Origin: an uncultured Christensenella sp.
GTDB taxonomy: Bacteria; Bacillota; Clostridia; Christensenellales; DTU072
Direction: 5' to 3'
Assembly (NCBI GenBank): GCA_905210905.1
Contig: CAJLYQ010000038.1
Coordinates: forward strand, 1-19,723
Length of the DNA stretch: 19,723 bases
Below are positions 1 to 7,232 of the stretch, piece by piece. Under the pieces are notes generated by a model. The model was not told the origin of the DNA, made no database searches, and worked only from the letters and a program-made list of their open reading frames with translations. The position numbers and the translations under genes were made by a program. Position 1 is the first letter of the stretch; each line of letters starts with the position of its first letter.

Positions 1-1189
1 GGGAAAACGGCAGACAGATGCGCCCGTTCACGTCGCACTTGGTCGAAGTATAGTCCCAAAACTGCACGCCGAACACTTTTAATCCCGCCGTAAAACTCGT
101 GTGATGAACGAGCGCATAGATAGGTCCGTCGATACCGGCAGCCGATTTGCTCGTAGCAAAAAGTCCTGCCGCAAGCGTGCCCCAAACGCCGTTCGCAAGG
201 TGTACGGCAACCGCGCCCACGGGATCGTCGATATAAAGTTTTACGTCGAGAAGCAGTACCACGACTACTACCAGCACGCCGCTTACCGCGCCGATTACTA
301 TCGAACCTATAAGGTCGACCGCGTTACAACCGGCGGTTATTCCCACAAGTCCGGCAAGCGACGCGTTAAGACACATCGATACGTCGGGTTTCTTGTTCTT
401 TATCCAGGTAAAGATCATACATACGCACGTAGCAACCGCCGGAGCAACCGTCGTAGTAAGGAATATCTGAGCGAGTTCGGTTCCGCTTTTCGCCGCCGCA
501 CCGTTAAATCCGTACCAACCGAACCAAAGTATAAACACGCCGAGCGCGCCTACGGGAATGTTGTGTCCCGGAAAAGCGTTTACTTTAACGACTTTGCCTT
601 CGGCGTTTCTTTCGTACTTGCCGATACGCGGACCGACCATAATCGCGCCGATCAAAGCGGTTACTCCGCCGACCGAGTGGATCGCAGCACTGCCTGCAAA
701 ATCGATAAATCCTATCTGCGAGAGCCAGCCGCCGCCCCAGACCCAGTGCGCTTCTATCGGGTAGACGATAAAACTTATCATAAACGAGTAAATGCAGTAG
801 GAAAGGAACTTCGTCCTTTCCGCCATCGCGCCGGAAACTATCGTAGCGGCGGTTGCGCAGAAAACAAGGTTAAACACGAAATTTGCCCAGTCGTAATTAG
901 CAAAATCGGTAATTATCCCGGCAGTGGGAATTCCCAAAAATCCGCCGAGCGCGTCCTGACCGAGCATCAGCCCCGCGCCGAGCAAAATAAACGCAACCGT
1001 GCCGATGCAAAAATCCATCAGGTTTTTCATAATGATGTTGCCTGCGTTTTTCGCTCTCGTAAACCCGGTTTCTACCATTGCAAACCCGGCTTGCATAAAG
1101 AACACCAACGCCGCGCCTATCAAAAACCATATCCCGAACGCCGTGTCCGTAACCGCTTGTTCTATAAACGAAACAATGTTGTCAGCCAT
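1..1189 (-). CDS. amt: Ammonium transporter (Amt/MEP family), 3' end outside the window
   Basis: This is an integral membrane channel that brings ammonium into the cell, feeding the glutamine synthetase upstream. The first 396 residues are visible. Family landmarks include an early QAGFAMVETGF segment, HWVWGGGW, the first twin-histidine motif DFAGSAAIH (H171), FNGAAA, LNASLAGLVGITAGC, and DDPVGAVAVH with the second pore histidine (H330). The start is ATG at 1189, chosen because GAAGGGGAGAA lies 5 bases upstream. The gene lies 129 bp downstream of glnN on the same strand with no obvious strong promoter between, so co-transcription is plausible. One oddity: residues 377-396, where Amt TM11 would be expected, are polar and read WDYT...CDVNGRICLPFS. 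This resembles the WDYS/NGRICL motif I associate with Pfam PF06541 (putative ABC-transporter type IV) rather than Amt. The family assignment is secure; the nature of the C-terminus is not, because the gene leaves the window. Confidence 0.93.
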   Translation of the reverse strand, partial: MADNIVSFIEQAVTDTAFGIWFLIGAALVFFMQAGFAMVETGFTRAKNAGNIIMKNLMDFCIGTVAFILLGAGLMLGQDALGGFLGIPTAGIITDFANYDWANFVFNLVFCATAATIVSGAMAERTKFLSYCIYSFMISFIVYPIEAHWVWGGGWLSQIGFIDFAGSAAIHSVGGVTALIGAIMVGPRIGKYERNAEGKVVKVNAFPGHNIPVGALGVFILWFGWYGFNGAAAKSGTELAQIFLTTTVAPAVATCVCMIFTWIKNKKPDVSMCLNASLAGLVGITAGCNAVDLIGSIVIGAVSGVLVVVVVLLLDVKLYIDDPVGAVAVHLANGVWGTLAAGLFATSKSAAGIDGPIYALVHHTSFTAGLKVFGVQFWDYTSTKCDVNGRICLPFS

Positions 1190-1295
1190 TTTTATTCTCC
1201 CCTTCTATTTTCTTCTTTTGTATTTCTTTAATCTTTTTATCTTTTGTATCGTAGGTATTTTTTCTTTTGTAGTTTTAACTTAAGTAATAACGAAC

Positions 1296-1313
1296 TTTTT
1301 CACGGGTGAAAAA
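1296..1313. other. Short inverted repeat between glnN and amt
   Basis: TTTTTCAC and GTGAAAAA flank a two-base centre just downstream of the glnN stop codon. In the glnN/amt direction no T-run follows the stem, so it is at best a weak terminator or processing site. The rest of the 129-bp gap to amt is A-rich with no clear promoter. No AAAGGC hexaloop hairpin is present here, unlike the leaders upstream of glnN and the glutamate synthase operon. Confidence 0.3.
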
Positions 1314-1318
1314 AATTT

Positions 1319-3406
1319 TCACACCGAGAAAAGCAGTTCTCCGTACGTCGGCAAGGGCCAGTACTCTTTTGCGGTAATCGTTTCCAGTTCGTCCGCCGCC
1401 GCTCTCATTCTCGCCATCGCGGGAATGATCTTATCCCTTGCGTATTTCGATTCTTCTTCGTAATCCGTTCCTTTTTCCGCGGCAAGCAAATCTTTCATCG
1501 CGCACGTTTCCGCATAAAGTTTTCCGCTTAATGCCGCTATCTTGCTTACCGTGCTTCTTTCGTATTCGCAGTCAGCGTCCGCAACGAAACGTTTCTTTTC
1601 CGTCGCCGCCTCGGCAAGGCTCTTCGAGTACGCCGTAACCGCCGGCAAAATATCTCTGTCTACCATATCGATCATCGTTCTCGCCTCGATTTTTATCACC
1701 TTGCAGTAGTTTTCAAGTCCGATTTCATAACGCGCGTACGCCTCGGTTTTCGTGAAAACTTTGTGCGTTTCGAAAGTTTTTACGTTTTTCTCCGTTATAT
1801 AATAAGGAAGTGCGTCCGGAGTGGTTTTTAGATTGAGCAAACCGCGCTTTTCCGCTTCCGCAATCCACTCGTCGTCATAACCGTTGCCGTTAAAGATAAT
1901 TCTCTTATGTTCTTTAATGACTTTTTTAATGAGTTTGTCAAGGTCCGCGTGGAAATCTTCGCTCTTTTCGAGTTCGTCGGCGAACTGTCTGAGTTCTTCC
2001 GCAACCGCGGTGTTAAGCACGATGTTGGCGCAGGAAATCGACGCGCTGGAACCGAGCATTCTGAACTCGAACTTGTTGCCGGTAAACGCAAACGGCGAAG
2101 TCCTGTTTCTGTCCGTCGTGTCTTTCGGGAACTTCGGCAAAACGTCTACGCCTATCTTCATCTGAACGGCTTCTTTCGACTTGTACGCCTTGCCCGTTTC
2201 TATAGCGGTAAGTATCCCTTCGAGTTCTTCACCTAAGAACATAGACACTATCGCCGGCGGAGCCTCGTTCGCTCCTAATCTGTGATCGTTGCCTGCGCTC
2301 GCAACGGATATTCTCAGCAAGTCCTGATACTCGTCCACCGCTTTTATTACCGCGCAAAGGAAAAGAAGGAACTGCGCGTTGTCTTGCGGAGTATCGCCGG
2401 GTTCGAGCAGGTTCTGCCCTTTATCCGTGGATATCGACCAGTTGTTGTGCTTTCCGCTTCCGTTAACTCCGTCAAACGGTTTCTCGTGCAGAAGACAAAC
2501 GAGATCGTGCCTTTTTGCGATTTTCTGCATAAGTTCCATCGTAAGTTGGTTGTGATCGGTCGCAATATTAGTCGTGGCGAATATCGGAGCGAGTTCGTGC
2601 TGAGCGGGCGCGACTTCGTTATGCTCGGTCTTCGCAAGTATGCCGAGTTTCCATAGTTCGACGTTGAGTTCGTTCATAAACGCCTGTACCCTCGGCTTGA
2701 TCGTGCCGAAATAATGATCCTCGAGTTCTTGCCCCTTAGGAGCCGGCGCGCCGAAAAGCGTACGTCCCGTAAAGATTAAATCCTTACGCTTTTCGTATAA
2801 TTTTTTATCGATGAGAAAATATTCCTGTTCGGGTCCTACAGTAGTTTTAACGCTAGTTACGGTATCGTTTCCGAAGAGTTTAAGCACCCGTAAAGCCTGT
2901 TTGTTTATCGCTTCCATAGAACGGAGCAAGGGCGTTTTTTTGTCGAGCGCCTCGCCGCCGTACGCACAGAACGCGGTAGGAATACACAGGCATTTATCTT
3001 TAATGAAAGCGTAACTCGTCGGATCCCAGGCAGTGTATCCGCGCGCCTCGAAAGTCGCTCTCAGTCCGCCCGAAGGGAAACTCGACGCGTCGGGTTCGCC
3101 GCGGACGAGTTCTTTTCCGCTGAACTCCATTATTATTCCGCCGTCTTTCGTCGGGGAAATAAAACTGTCGTGCTTTTCCGCAGTGATACCGGTCATCGGC
3201 TGGAACCAGTGCGTAAAGTGCGTCGCGCCCTTTTCCGTCGCCCAGTCTTTCATTGCGTTCGCAACCACGTTGGCTACGCTTAAATCGAGCGGTTTGCCGT
3301 CGCGAATGGTCTTCTCCATCGCCTTATAGGTTTCTTTGGGCAGTCTTTCTTTCATAACCGCGTCGTTAAAAACCATAGAACCGAACAATTCCGAAATCTT
3401 TTCCAT
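1319..3406 (-). CDS. glnN: Type III glutamine synthetase (GSIII)
   Basis: It makes glutamine from glutamate, ammonia and ATP in the cytoplasm. At 695 residues it fits GSIII (about 700), well above the 440-470 of type I. Visible signatures are the GSIII N-terminal THWFQPMTG-TAEKHDSF segment (about residues 63-82), GPEQEYF (about 190, metal-binding glutamates), EHNEVAPAQHE (about 258-268), and NGSGKHNNWS (about 314-323), which carries the nucleotide-site histidine. All core residues appear present, so this is probably the active GS of the cluster. That contrasts with the degenerate GS-like gene at 7233. The ATG at 3406 follows AAGGAGATAAAAA. It has its own sigma-A-type promoter and a leader terminator with an ANTAR-like hairpin, and it is transcribed divergently from the glutamate synthase operon. 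The name glnN follows use for GSIII in other bacteria; glnA is also used. Confidence 0.96.
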   Translation of the reverse strand: MEKISELFGSMVFNDAVMKERLPKETYKAMEKTIRDGKPLDLSVANVVANAMKDWATEKGATHFTHWFQPMTGITAEKHDSFISPTKDGGIIMEFSGKELVRGEPDASSFPSGGLRATFEARGYTAWDPTSYAFIKDKCLCIPTAFCAYGGEALDKKTPLLRSMEAINKQALRVLKLFGNDTVTSVKTTVGPEQEYFLIDKKLYEKRKDLIFTGRTLFGAPAPKGQELEDHYFGTIKPRVQAFMNELNVELWKLGILAKTEHNEVAPAQHELAPIFATTNIATDHNQLTMELMQKIAKRHDLVCLLHEKPFDGVNGSGKHNNWSISTDKGQNLLEPGDTPQDNAQFLLFLCAVIKAVDEYQDLLRISVASAGNDHRLGANEAPPAIVSMFLGEELEGILTAIETGKAYKSKEAVQMKIGVDVLPKFPKDTTDRNRTSPFAFTGNKFEFRMLGSSASISCANIVLNTAVAEELRQFADELEKSEDFHADLDKLIKKVIKEHKRIIFNGNGYDDEWIAEAEKRGLLNLKTTPDALPYYITEKNVKTFETHKVFTKTEAYARYEIGLENYCKVIKIEARTMIDMVDRDILPAVTAYSKSLAEAATEKKRFVADADCEYERSTVSKIAALSGKLYAETCAMKDLLAAEKGTDYEEESKYARDKIIPAMARMRAAADELETITAKEYWPLPTYGELLFSV

Positions 3407-3449
3407 TTTTTATCTCCTTTTCACGAACTTCCGTTCGGATTAAACAAAT

Positions 3450-3483
3450 AAAAAAAGCGCCACGGACACTAAGCCCGCAGCGC
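3450..3483 (-). terminator. Leader terminator (attenuator) of glnN
   Basis: Read on the minus strand, the arm GCGCTGCGG pairs with CCGTGGCGC (9 bp, two central G-U pairs) around a 9-base loop. Seven T's follow directly. It lies between the glnN promoter and its ribosome binding site, so full-length transcription must pass it. That makes it an attenuator rather than an end-of-gene terminator. Its 5' arm shares bases 3478-3483 with the AAAGGC hairpin, so the two structures cannot coexist. Confidence 0.85.
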
Positions 3484-3491
3484 CTTTGCTG
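3478..3491 (-). promoter_or_regulatory. ANTAR-type antiterminator hairpin in the glnN leader
   Basis: Minus-strand sequence CAGCAAAGGCGCTG forms a 4-bp stem (CAGC/GCTG) closed by the hexaloop AAAGGC, with A at position 1 and G at position 4. Those are the bases known to define ANTAR protein targets. The hairpin sequesters the 5' arm of the terminator at 3450-3483. The expected transcript start (about 3496-3498) is only some 5-7 bases upstream, leaving no room for a second upstream hexaloop. The same hexaloop recurs in the divergent glt leader, and an ANTAR gene lies at 8481. Confidence 0.7.
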
Positions 3492-3503
3492 TTATTTGCT
3501 CAC

Positions 3504-3532
3504 AGTATAGCAAAGCGATTTTTCTTTGTCAA
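3504..3532 (-). promoter_or_regulatory. Promoter of glnN (-35 TTGACA, 17 bp, -10 TATACT)
   Basis: On the minus strand TTGACA (3532-3527) and TATACT (3509-3504) are separated by exactly 17 bp, near the sigma-A/sigma-70 consensus. Transcription would start near 3497, giving a leader of about 90 nt with the attenuator before glnN. Confidence 0.85.
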
Positions 3533-3683
3533 GCAAAAAATAATAACTTTTTTAAGTCGATTTTTGAGTCGTTTTGCTTGTTTTATTTATATTTTACTAC
3601 ACATTTGTTATATATATATCGCGCGATCATTATATCGGTAACCGCGCAATTTTTTCCTTTTTCGGTAAAACGTGTTATTTTCC
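3533..3683. other. AT-rich spacer between the two divergent promoters
   Basis: About 150 bp separate the -35 boxes of the two divergent promoters. The stretch is AT-rich and holds a 10-bp perfect palindrome ATCGCGCGAT (3618-3627) and a 9-base symmetric element CGGTAACCG (3636-3644). Either could be an operator, but I recognise neither as the site of a known regulator. No gene is visible. Confidence 0.3.
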
Positions 3684-3712
3684 TTGACATCGTTTTTTTC
3701 GGGTGGTATATT
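3684..3712 (+). promoter_or_regulatory. Promoter of the glutamate synthase operon (-35 TTGACA, 17 bp, -10 TATATT)
   Basis: TTGACA (3684-3689) and TATATT (3707-3712) are spaced by 17 bp. The likely start is near 3718-3720, which puts the AAAGGC hairpin at the extreme 5' end of the transcript. It is arranged back-to-back with the glnN promoter. Confidence 0.85.
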
Positions 3713-3719
3713 AAAAGCA

Positions 3720-3735
3720 CGAACAAAGGCGTTCG
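3720..3735 (+). promoter_or_regulatory. ANTAR-type antiterminator hairpin in the glutamate synthase leader
   Basis: CGAACAAAGGCGTTCG is a 5-bp stem (CGAAC/GTTCG) closed by AAAGGC. This is the same hexaloop as in the glnN leader, with A1 and G4. Bases 3729-3735 are shared with the 5' arm of the terminator at 3729-3776, so its formation would block termination. The stems differ in sequence between the two leaders while the loop is identical, which is the pattern expected of a loop-recognising RNA-binding protein. Confidence 0.72.
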
Positions 3736-3776
3736 CTTTTTACGGATTAAACTCCGTTTTAAGCGGACGCTTTTTT
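3729..3776 (+). terminator. Leader terminator (attenuator) of the glutamate synthase operon
   Basis: GCGTTCGCTT (3729-3738) pairs with AAGCGGACGC (3761-3770) with one G-U pair, and six T's follow. The long loop carries an inner hairpin, ACGGA/TCCGT around TTAAAC (3742-3757). The terminator sits between the promoter and the ribosome binding site GGAGAAG (3785-3791), so it controls the whole downstream operon. Confidence 0.85.
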
Positions 3777-3797
3777 ATTTTATCGGAGAAGTAAGTT

Positions 3798-4892
3798 ATG
3801 TTGGAAGGTCAATTCAGAAATCCGTCGGGGTGCGCGATAAGCGCGATTTTCGACAGGTCGGGAAAACGGTTCTCGGGCGAAGACATCGTTAAATCCATTG
3901 CGATAATGCACGATCGCAGTAACGGCTTAGGGGGCGGTTTCGCCGCTTACGGCATTTATCCCGAATACAAGGATTACTACGCTTTTCACGTTTTTTACGA
4001 TTCTCCCGTTTCTAAGCGGGAATGTGAAGAATATCTTGAAAAACGCTACGATATTGTCAATTTAAGCAAAATTCCCACGAGAAAAATCAAAGAAATCACC
4101 GACGAGCCGCTTATCTGGCGTTATTTCGTCGCGCCGTTAAAAACGCGTTTGGATTCTTCCCAACTCACCCCGGACGAGTTCGTCGCGAAAAGCGTTTTTT
4201 TCGTAAACACGCATATCAAAGGAGCGTACGTTTTTTCCAGCGGCAAGGATATGGGGATATTCAAAGCGGTGGGATTTCCCGAAGACGTCGGCAGGTTTTA
4301 TATGCTGGAAAACTACGAGGGGTATTGTTTTACCGCTCACGGCAGGTATCCGACGAACACTCCCGGCTGGTGGGGCGGAGCGCACCCGTTCGGTTTGCTA
4401 TCCCTTTCTGTCGTGCATAACGGTGAAATCTCGTCGTACGACGCCAACCGTTCGGCAATGGAAACCTACGGATACCACTGCTCGCTTCTTACAGACACGG
4501 AAGTCATCGCTTACATAATAGACTATCTTACGAGAAGAAAAGGACTTACTTTCGAAGAAGCGGCGCACGTAATGGCCGCGCCGTTCTGGCAGACGATCGA
4601 ACGCGCCGATCCCGAAGAAAAAGCGCGGCTTACATATCTGCGCAAAACGTTTGCTTCCCAACTCGTAACCGGTCCGTTTTCCATTATCGTCGGCTACGAC
4701 GGCGGACTTATGGCGCTTAACGACAGGCTGAAACTACGTTCTCTCGTAACTGCGGAAAAGGGCGATAAAGTTTACATTGCCAGCGAAGAAAGCGCGATAC
4801 GAGTAATCGAACCCGACCCGACGAACGTGCGTTATCCGCGCGGCGGCGAACCGGTCATCTACAATCTTTATTCGAAGGGAGTTCGACAATGA
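3798..4892 (+). CDS. Glutamate synthase amidotransferase subunit (class II glutamine amidotransferase, GlxB-like)
   Basis: It hydrolyses glutamine and supplies ammonia to the FMN synthase subunit encoded next, in the split, archaeal-type form of glutamate synthase. The 364-residue protein has the Ntn-type class II glutaminase fold. The candidate nucleophile Cys12 lies in PSGCAISAIFD, preceded by a short 11-residue propeptide that would have to be cleaved. Other conserved segments are HGRYPTNTPGWWGG and VVHNGEIS. The ATG at 3798 follows GGAGAAG. Its end overlaps the next start as ATGA (4889-4892), implying translational coupling. It is the first gene of the rightward operon, behind the attenuator. 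The fold and role are well supported; no universally used gene symbol exists for this split form. Confidence 0.92.
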   Translation: MLEGQFRNPSGCAISAIFDRSGKRFSGEDIVKSIAIMHDRSNGLGGGFAAYGIYPEYKDYYAFHVFYDSPVSKRECEEYLEKRYDIVNLSKIPTRKIKEITDEPLIWRYFVAPLKTRLDSSQLTPDEFVAKSVFFVNTHIKGAYVFSSGKDMGIFKAVGFPEDVGRFYMLENYEGYCFTAHGRYPTNTPGWWGGAHPFGLLSLSVVHNGEISSYDANRSAMETYGYHCSLLTDTEVIAYIIDYLTRRKGLTFEEAAHVMAAPFWQTIERADPEEKARLTYLRKTFASQLVTGPFSIIVGYDGGLMALNDRLKLRSLVTAEKGDKVYIASEESAIRVIEPDPTNVRYPRGGEPVIYNLYSKGVRQ

Positions 4893-6391
4893 TAAATTAC
4901 GGCGTTAGTTTGTTTGAAGTCGTACGTAATTACGACAAATGTATAAATTGTAAAATCTGTCAGGTTCAGTGCGCGAACGGCGTTCATTTTTACGACGAAA
5001 AGTGCAAAAAAATGCTTGCTTACAGCAACAAGTGCGTCGACTGCCAACGTTGCGTTTGCACCTGCCCCACGGGCGCGATTAAAATCACCGAAAACGTCAA
5101 CACGTTCCGTCCGAACTCGAACTGGCAGCAACGCTATCTTACCGAGATATACAAACAGGCGGAAACGGGCGGCGTACTGCTCTCTTCTATGGGCAATCCC
5201 GAACCGTACCCCGTATATTTCGACAAAATCTTACTTAACGCCTCGCAGGTAACGAATCCGTCCATCGACCCTTTGCGCGAGCCTATGGAAACGAGAGTTT
5301 TTCTCGGTCCCCGTCCGCAGGAAGTAAGGCGCGACGAAACGGGTAAAATCATTCCTTATTCGCCGCCCGGACTCGACCTTTCAATGCCGATGATGTTTTC
5401 GGCAATGAGTTACGGCTCGATAAGTTATAACGCTCACGCAGCGCTTGCCCGCGCGGCGGAAAAACTCGGTATTTATTACAACACCGGCGAAGGCGGACTT
5501 CACGAAGACTTTTATAAATACGGAAAAAACACCGTCGTTCAGGTTGCGTCCGGACGGTTCGGCGTGCATAAAGATTATCTTAACAGCGGCGCGGCTATCG
5601 AAATTAAAATCGGACAGGGCGCAAAACCCGGCATAGGCGGTCATCTTCCCGGAGCGAAAATCGTGGGCGACGTATCGAAAACCCGTATGATTCCCGAAGG
5701 GTCGGACGCCGTTTCCCCCGCTCCGCACCACGATATCTATTCCATAGAAGACCTGCGCCAACTCGTCTATTCCATTAAGGAAGCGACGAATTACGAAAAG
5801 CCCGTCATCGTCAAAGTCGCCGCCGTCCACAACGTGGCGGCTATCGCGAGCGGAATTGCAAGAAGCGGAGCAGACATCATAGCAATAGACGGTTTTCGGG
5901 GAGGCACCGGCGCTGCTCCGACGCGCATACGCGACAACGTGGGTATCCCGGTAGAACTCGCCTTGTCAAGCGTCGACGCGCGCTTAAGAGAAGAACGTAT
6001 CCGCGACAACGTGTCTTTGATTTGCTCGGGAAGTATCCGTTGCAGCGCAGACATAGTAAAAGCGATTTGTTTAGGGGCGGACGCCGTTTATCTCGGCACG
6101 GCGGCACTCGTCGCAATGGGTTGTCACCTGTGCAGAACTTGCAGTTTGGGTAACTGTAACTGGGGTATAGCAACCCAAAAGCCCGAACTCGTGAAAAGGC
6201 TCGACCCCGACGAAGCAAGCGAAAGACTGGTTAATCTCCTCACCGGGTGGAAACACGAAATCGAAGAAATGATGGGCGGAATGGGAATAAACAGTATAGA
6301 GGCGCTGCGCGGAAACCGCCTTATGCTAAGAGGCATAGGACTTAACGAAAGAGAACTTGCCGTTCTCGGCATAAAACACGCCGGAGAATAA
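4889..6391 (+). CDS. Glutamate synthase, ferredoxin-type [4Fe-4S] plus FMN synthase subunit
   Basis: This catalytic subunit combines 2-oxoglutarate with ammonia to give glutamate. The N-terminus carries two [4Fe-4S] motifs: C18-x2-C21-x2-C24-x3-C28 and C49-x2-C52-x2-C55-x3-C59, the latter ending CPTGAIKI. The FMN-binding TIM-barrel synthase domain follows, with IGQGAKPGIGGHLPG, SPAPHHDIYSIEDL and GGTGAAPTRIRD. A cysteine cluster near the end (C412, C415, C418, C423; CHLCRTCSLGNCNWG) corresponds to the Fe-S site of the synthase domain. At 500 residues it matches the stand-alone archaeal/clostridial form rather than the roughly 1500-residue GltB. No NADPH-binding GltD gene is in the window, so electrons may come from ferredoxin or from a partner encoded elsewhere. 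Start and overlap (ATGA) with the previous gene are clear. Confidence 0.94.
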   Translation: MINYGVSLFEVVRNYDKCINCKICQVQCANGVHFYDEKCKKMLAYSNKCVDCQRCVCTCPTGAIKITENVNTFRPNSNWQQRYLTEIYKQAETGGVLLSSMGNPEPYPVYFDKILLNASQVTNPSIDPLREPMETRVFLGPRPQEVRRDETGKIIPYSPPGLDLSMPMMFSAMSYGSISYNAHAALARAAEKLGIYYNTGEGGLHEDFYKYGKNTVVQVASGRFGVHKDYLNSGAAIEIKIGQGAKPGIGGHLPGAKIVGDVSKTRMIPEGSDAVSPAPHHDIYSIEDLRQLVYSIKEATNYEKPVIVKVAAVHNVAAIASGIARSGADIIAIDGFRGGTGAAPTRIRDNVGIPVELALSSVDARLREERIRDNVSLICSGSIRCSADIVKAICLGADAVYLGTAALVAMGCHLCRTCSLGNCNWGIATQKPELVKRLDPDEASERLVNLLTGWKHEIEEMMGGMGINSIEALRGNRLMLRGIGLNERELAVLGIKHAGE

Positions 6392-6435
6392 GTAAAAAAA
6401 TTCGTTTGCTTTTATAAAGAAAGCGGATAAAAAAG

Positions 6436-6459
6436 GTAGACCGTCCGATACGGTTTTAC
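6436..6459 (+). other. Intercistronic hairpin between synthase and GXGXG genes
   Basis: GTAGACCGT pairs with ACGGTTTTAC (one bulged T, one G-U pair) around a CCGAT loop. It is preceded by an A-run and followed by TATAAAAA rather than a T-run. It sits in the longest gap of the operon (106 bp). It could be a weak terminator or an RNA-processing site that tunes expression; it has no A1/G4 hexaloop. Confidence 0.35.
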
Positions 6460-6497
6460 TATAAAAATCCTTGCGGAACAAGCGTCTGAGGAGTAAA

Positions 6498-7214
6498 ATG
6501 GAAATAAGTGCGAAAGGAATTCCTTTTAAGGAACTGAACGAATTGATAAGAAGTTGCGGCGAGCATAGCGTCGTCGTGACGGACGCCACGGGCGAACGGT
6601 TTTTGGCGTGCGGACTGAGCGACAAGTCGATTAAAGTTTACGGCACGCCGGGTAACGCGCTTGCGTCGTACCTTGACGGAGCGGAAATCGAAGTTTTCGG
6701 CAACGCTCAGGACGCCGTGGGCGACACGATGAACGACGGCGAAGTGATTATTCACGGCAACGCCGGAGACGCTCTCGGTTACGCTATGCGCGGCGGAAGA
6801 ATTTTCGTCGAAGGCGACGCCGGGTACCGTTGCGGAGTGCATATTAAAGAATACGAAGAGAAAAAACCCGTCGTTATCATAGGCGGTACCGCAGGAAGTT
6901 TTCTCGGCGAGTATATGGCGGGCGGAATTATCGTAGTACTTAACAAAAACGACGCTTATTCTGCCGTGGGCAACTTCACCGGGGTAGGAATGCACGGCGG
7001 AAAAATCTTTATCCGCGGCAGTCTTAACGCCGTTTTACCTCCGCAAGTTAAGTGCGAAAAAGCGTCGCAGAGCGATATAGAAGCGATAAAAGAACACCTT
7101 ACGGCGTACGCAAAAGCGTTTTCTCTCGACGAAAACGGACTTTTGAAAGACGAATATTTCGTGCTTACGCCCGACTCGACAAATCCGTACAAACGGTTGT
7201 ACACGGTAAACTAA
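6498..7214 (+). CDS. Glutamate synthase GXGXG-domain subunit
   Basis: This is the third part of the split glutamate synthase and corresponds to the C-terminal beta-helix domain of GltB. In that enzyme the domain has a structural role in the channel between the glutaminase and synthase sites. The repeated GxxGx-type turns are obvious: VYGTPGNALASYLDGA, VFGNAQDAVGDTMNDG, IHGNAGDALGYAMRGG, VEGDAGYRCG, IGGTAGSFLGEYMAGG and GVGMHGGKIFIRG. I chose ATG 6498 (238 residues) because GAGGAG lies 4 bases upstream. A TTG at 6471 would add nine residues but lacks a good ribosome binding site. The next gene begins 18 bp downstream, so they are very likely co-transcribed. Confidence 0.92.
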   Translation: MEISAKGIPFKELNELIRSCGEHSVVVTDATGERFLACGLSDKSIKVYGTPGNALASYLDGAEIEVFGNAQDAVGDTMNDGEVIIHGNAGDALGYAMRGGRIFVEGDAGYRCGVHIKEYEEKKPVVIIGGTAGSFLGEYMAGGIIVVLNKNDAYSAVGNFTGVGMHGGKIFIRGSLNAVLPPQVKCEKASQSDIEAIKEHLTAYAKAFSLDENGLLKDEYFVLTPDSTNPYKRLYTVN

Positions 7215-7232
7215 AATAAGGAAAGCGAAAAA

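Noticed and set aside
101..1231. 376-codon plus-strand open frame
   Set aside because: It is antisense to the ammonium transporter gene, which has full family motifs and a ribosome binding site. The plus-strand product is low-complexity, rich in Arg/Tyr/Lys, and matches nothing.
3486..3516. 6-bp inverted repeat TTTGCT/AGCAAA around the glnN -10 box as the missing first ANTAR hairpin
   Set aside because: Its 8-base loop (ATACTGTG) is not an A1/G4 hexaloop, and most of it lies upstream of the predicted transcript start.
3618..3627. Palindrome ATCGCGCGAT as a known operator
   Set aside because: It is a perfect 10-bp palindrome but matches no binding site I know, and such sites are not rare in CpG-rich DNA. 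It is kept only as a note on the spacer.
6471..6497. Upstream TTG start for the GXGXG subunit
   Set aside because: ATG 6498 has GAGGAG at ideal spacing, and the family begins near that residue.
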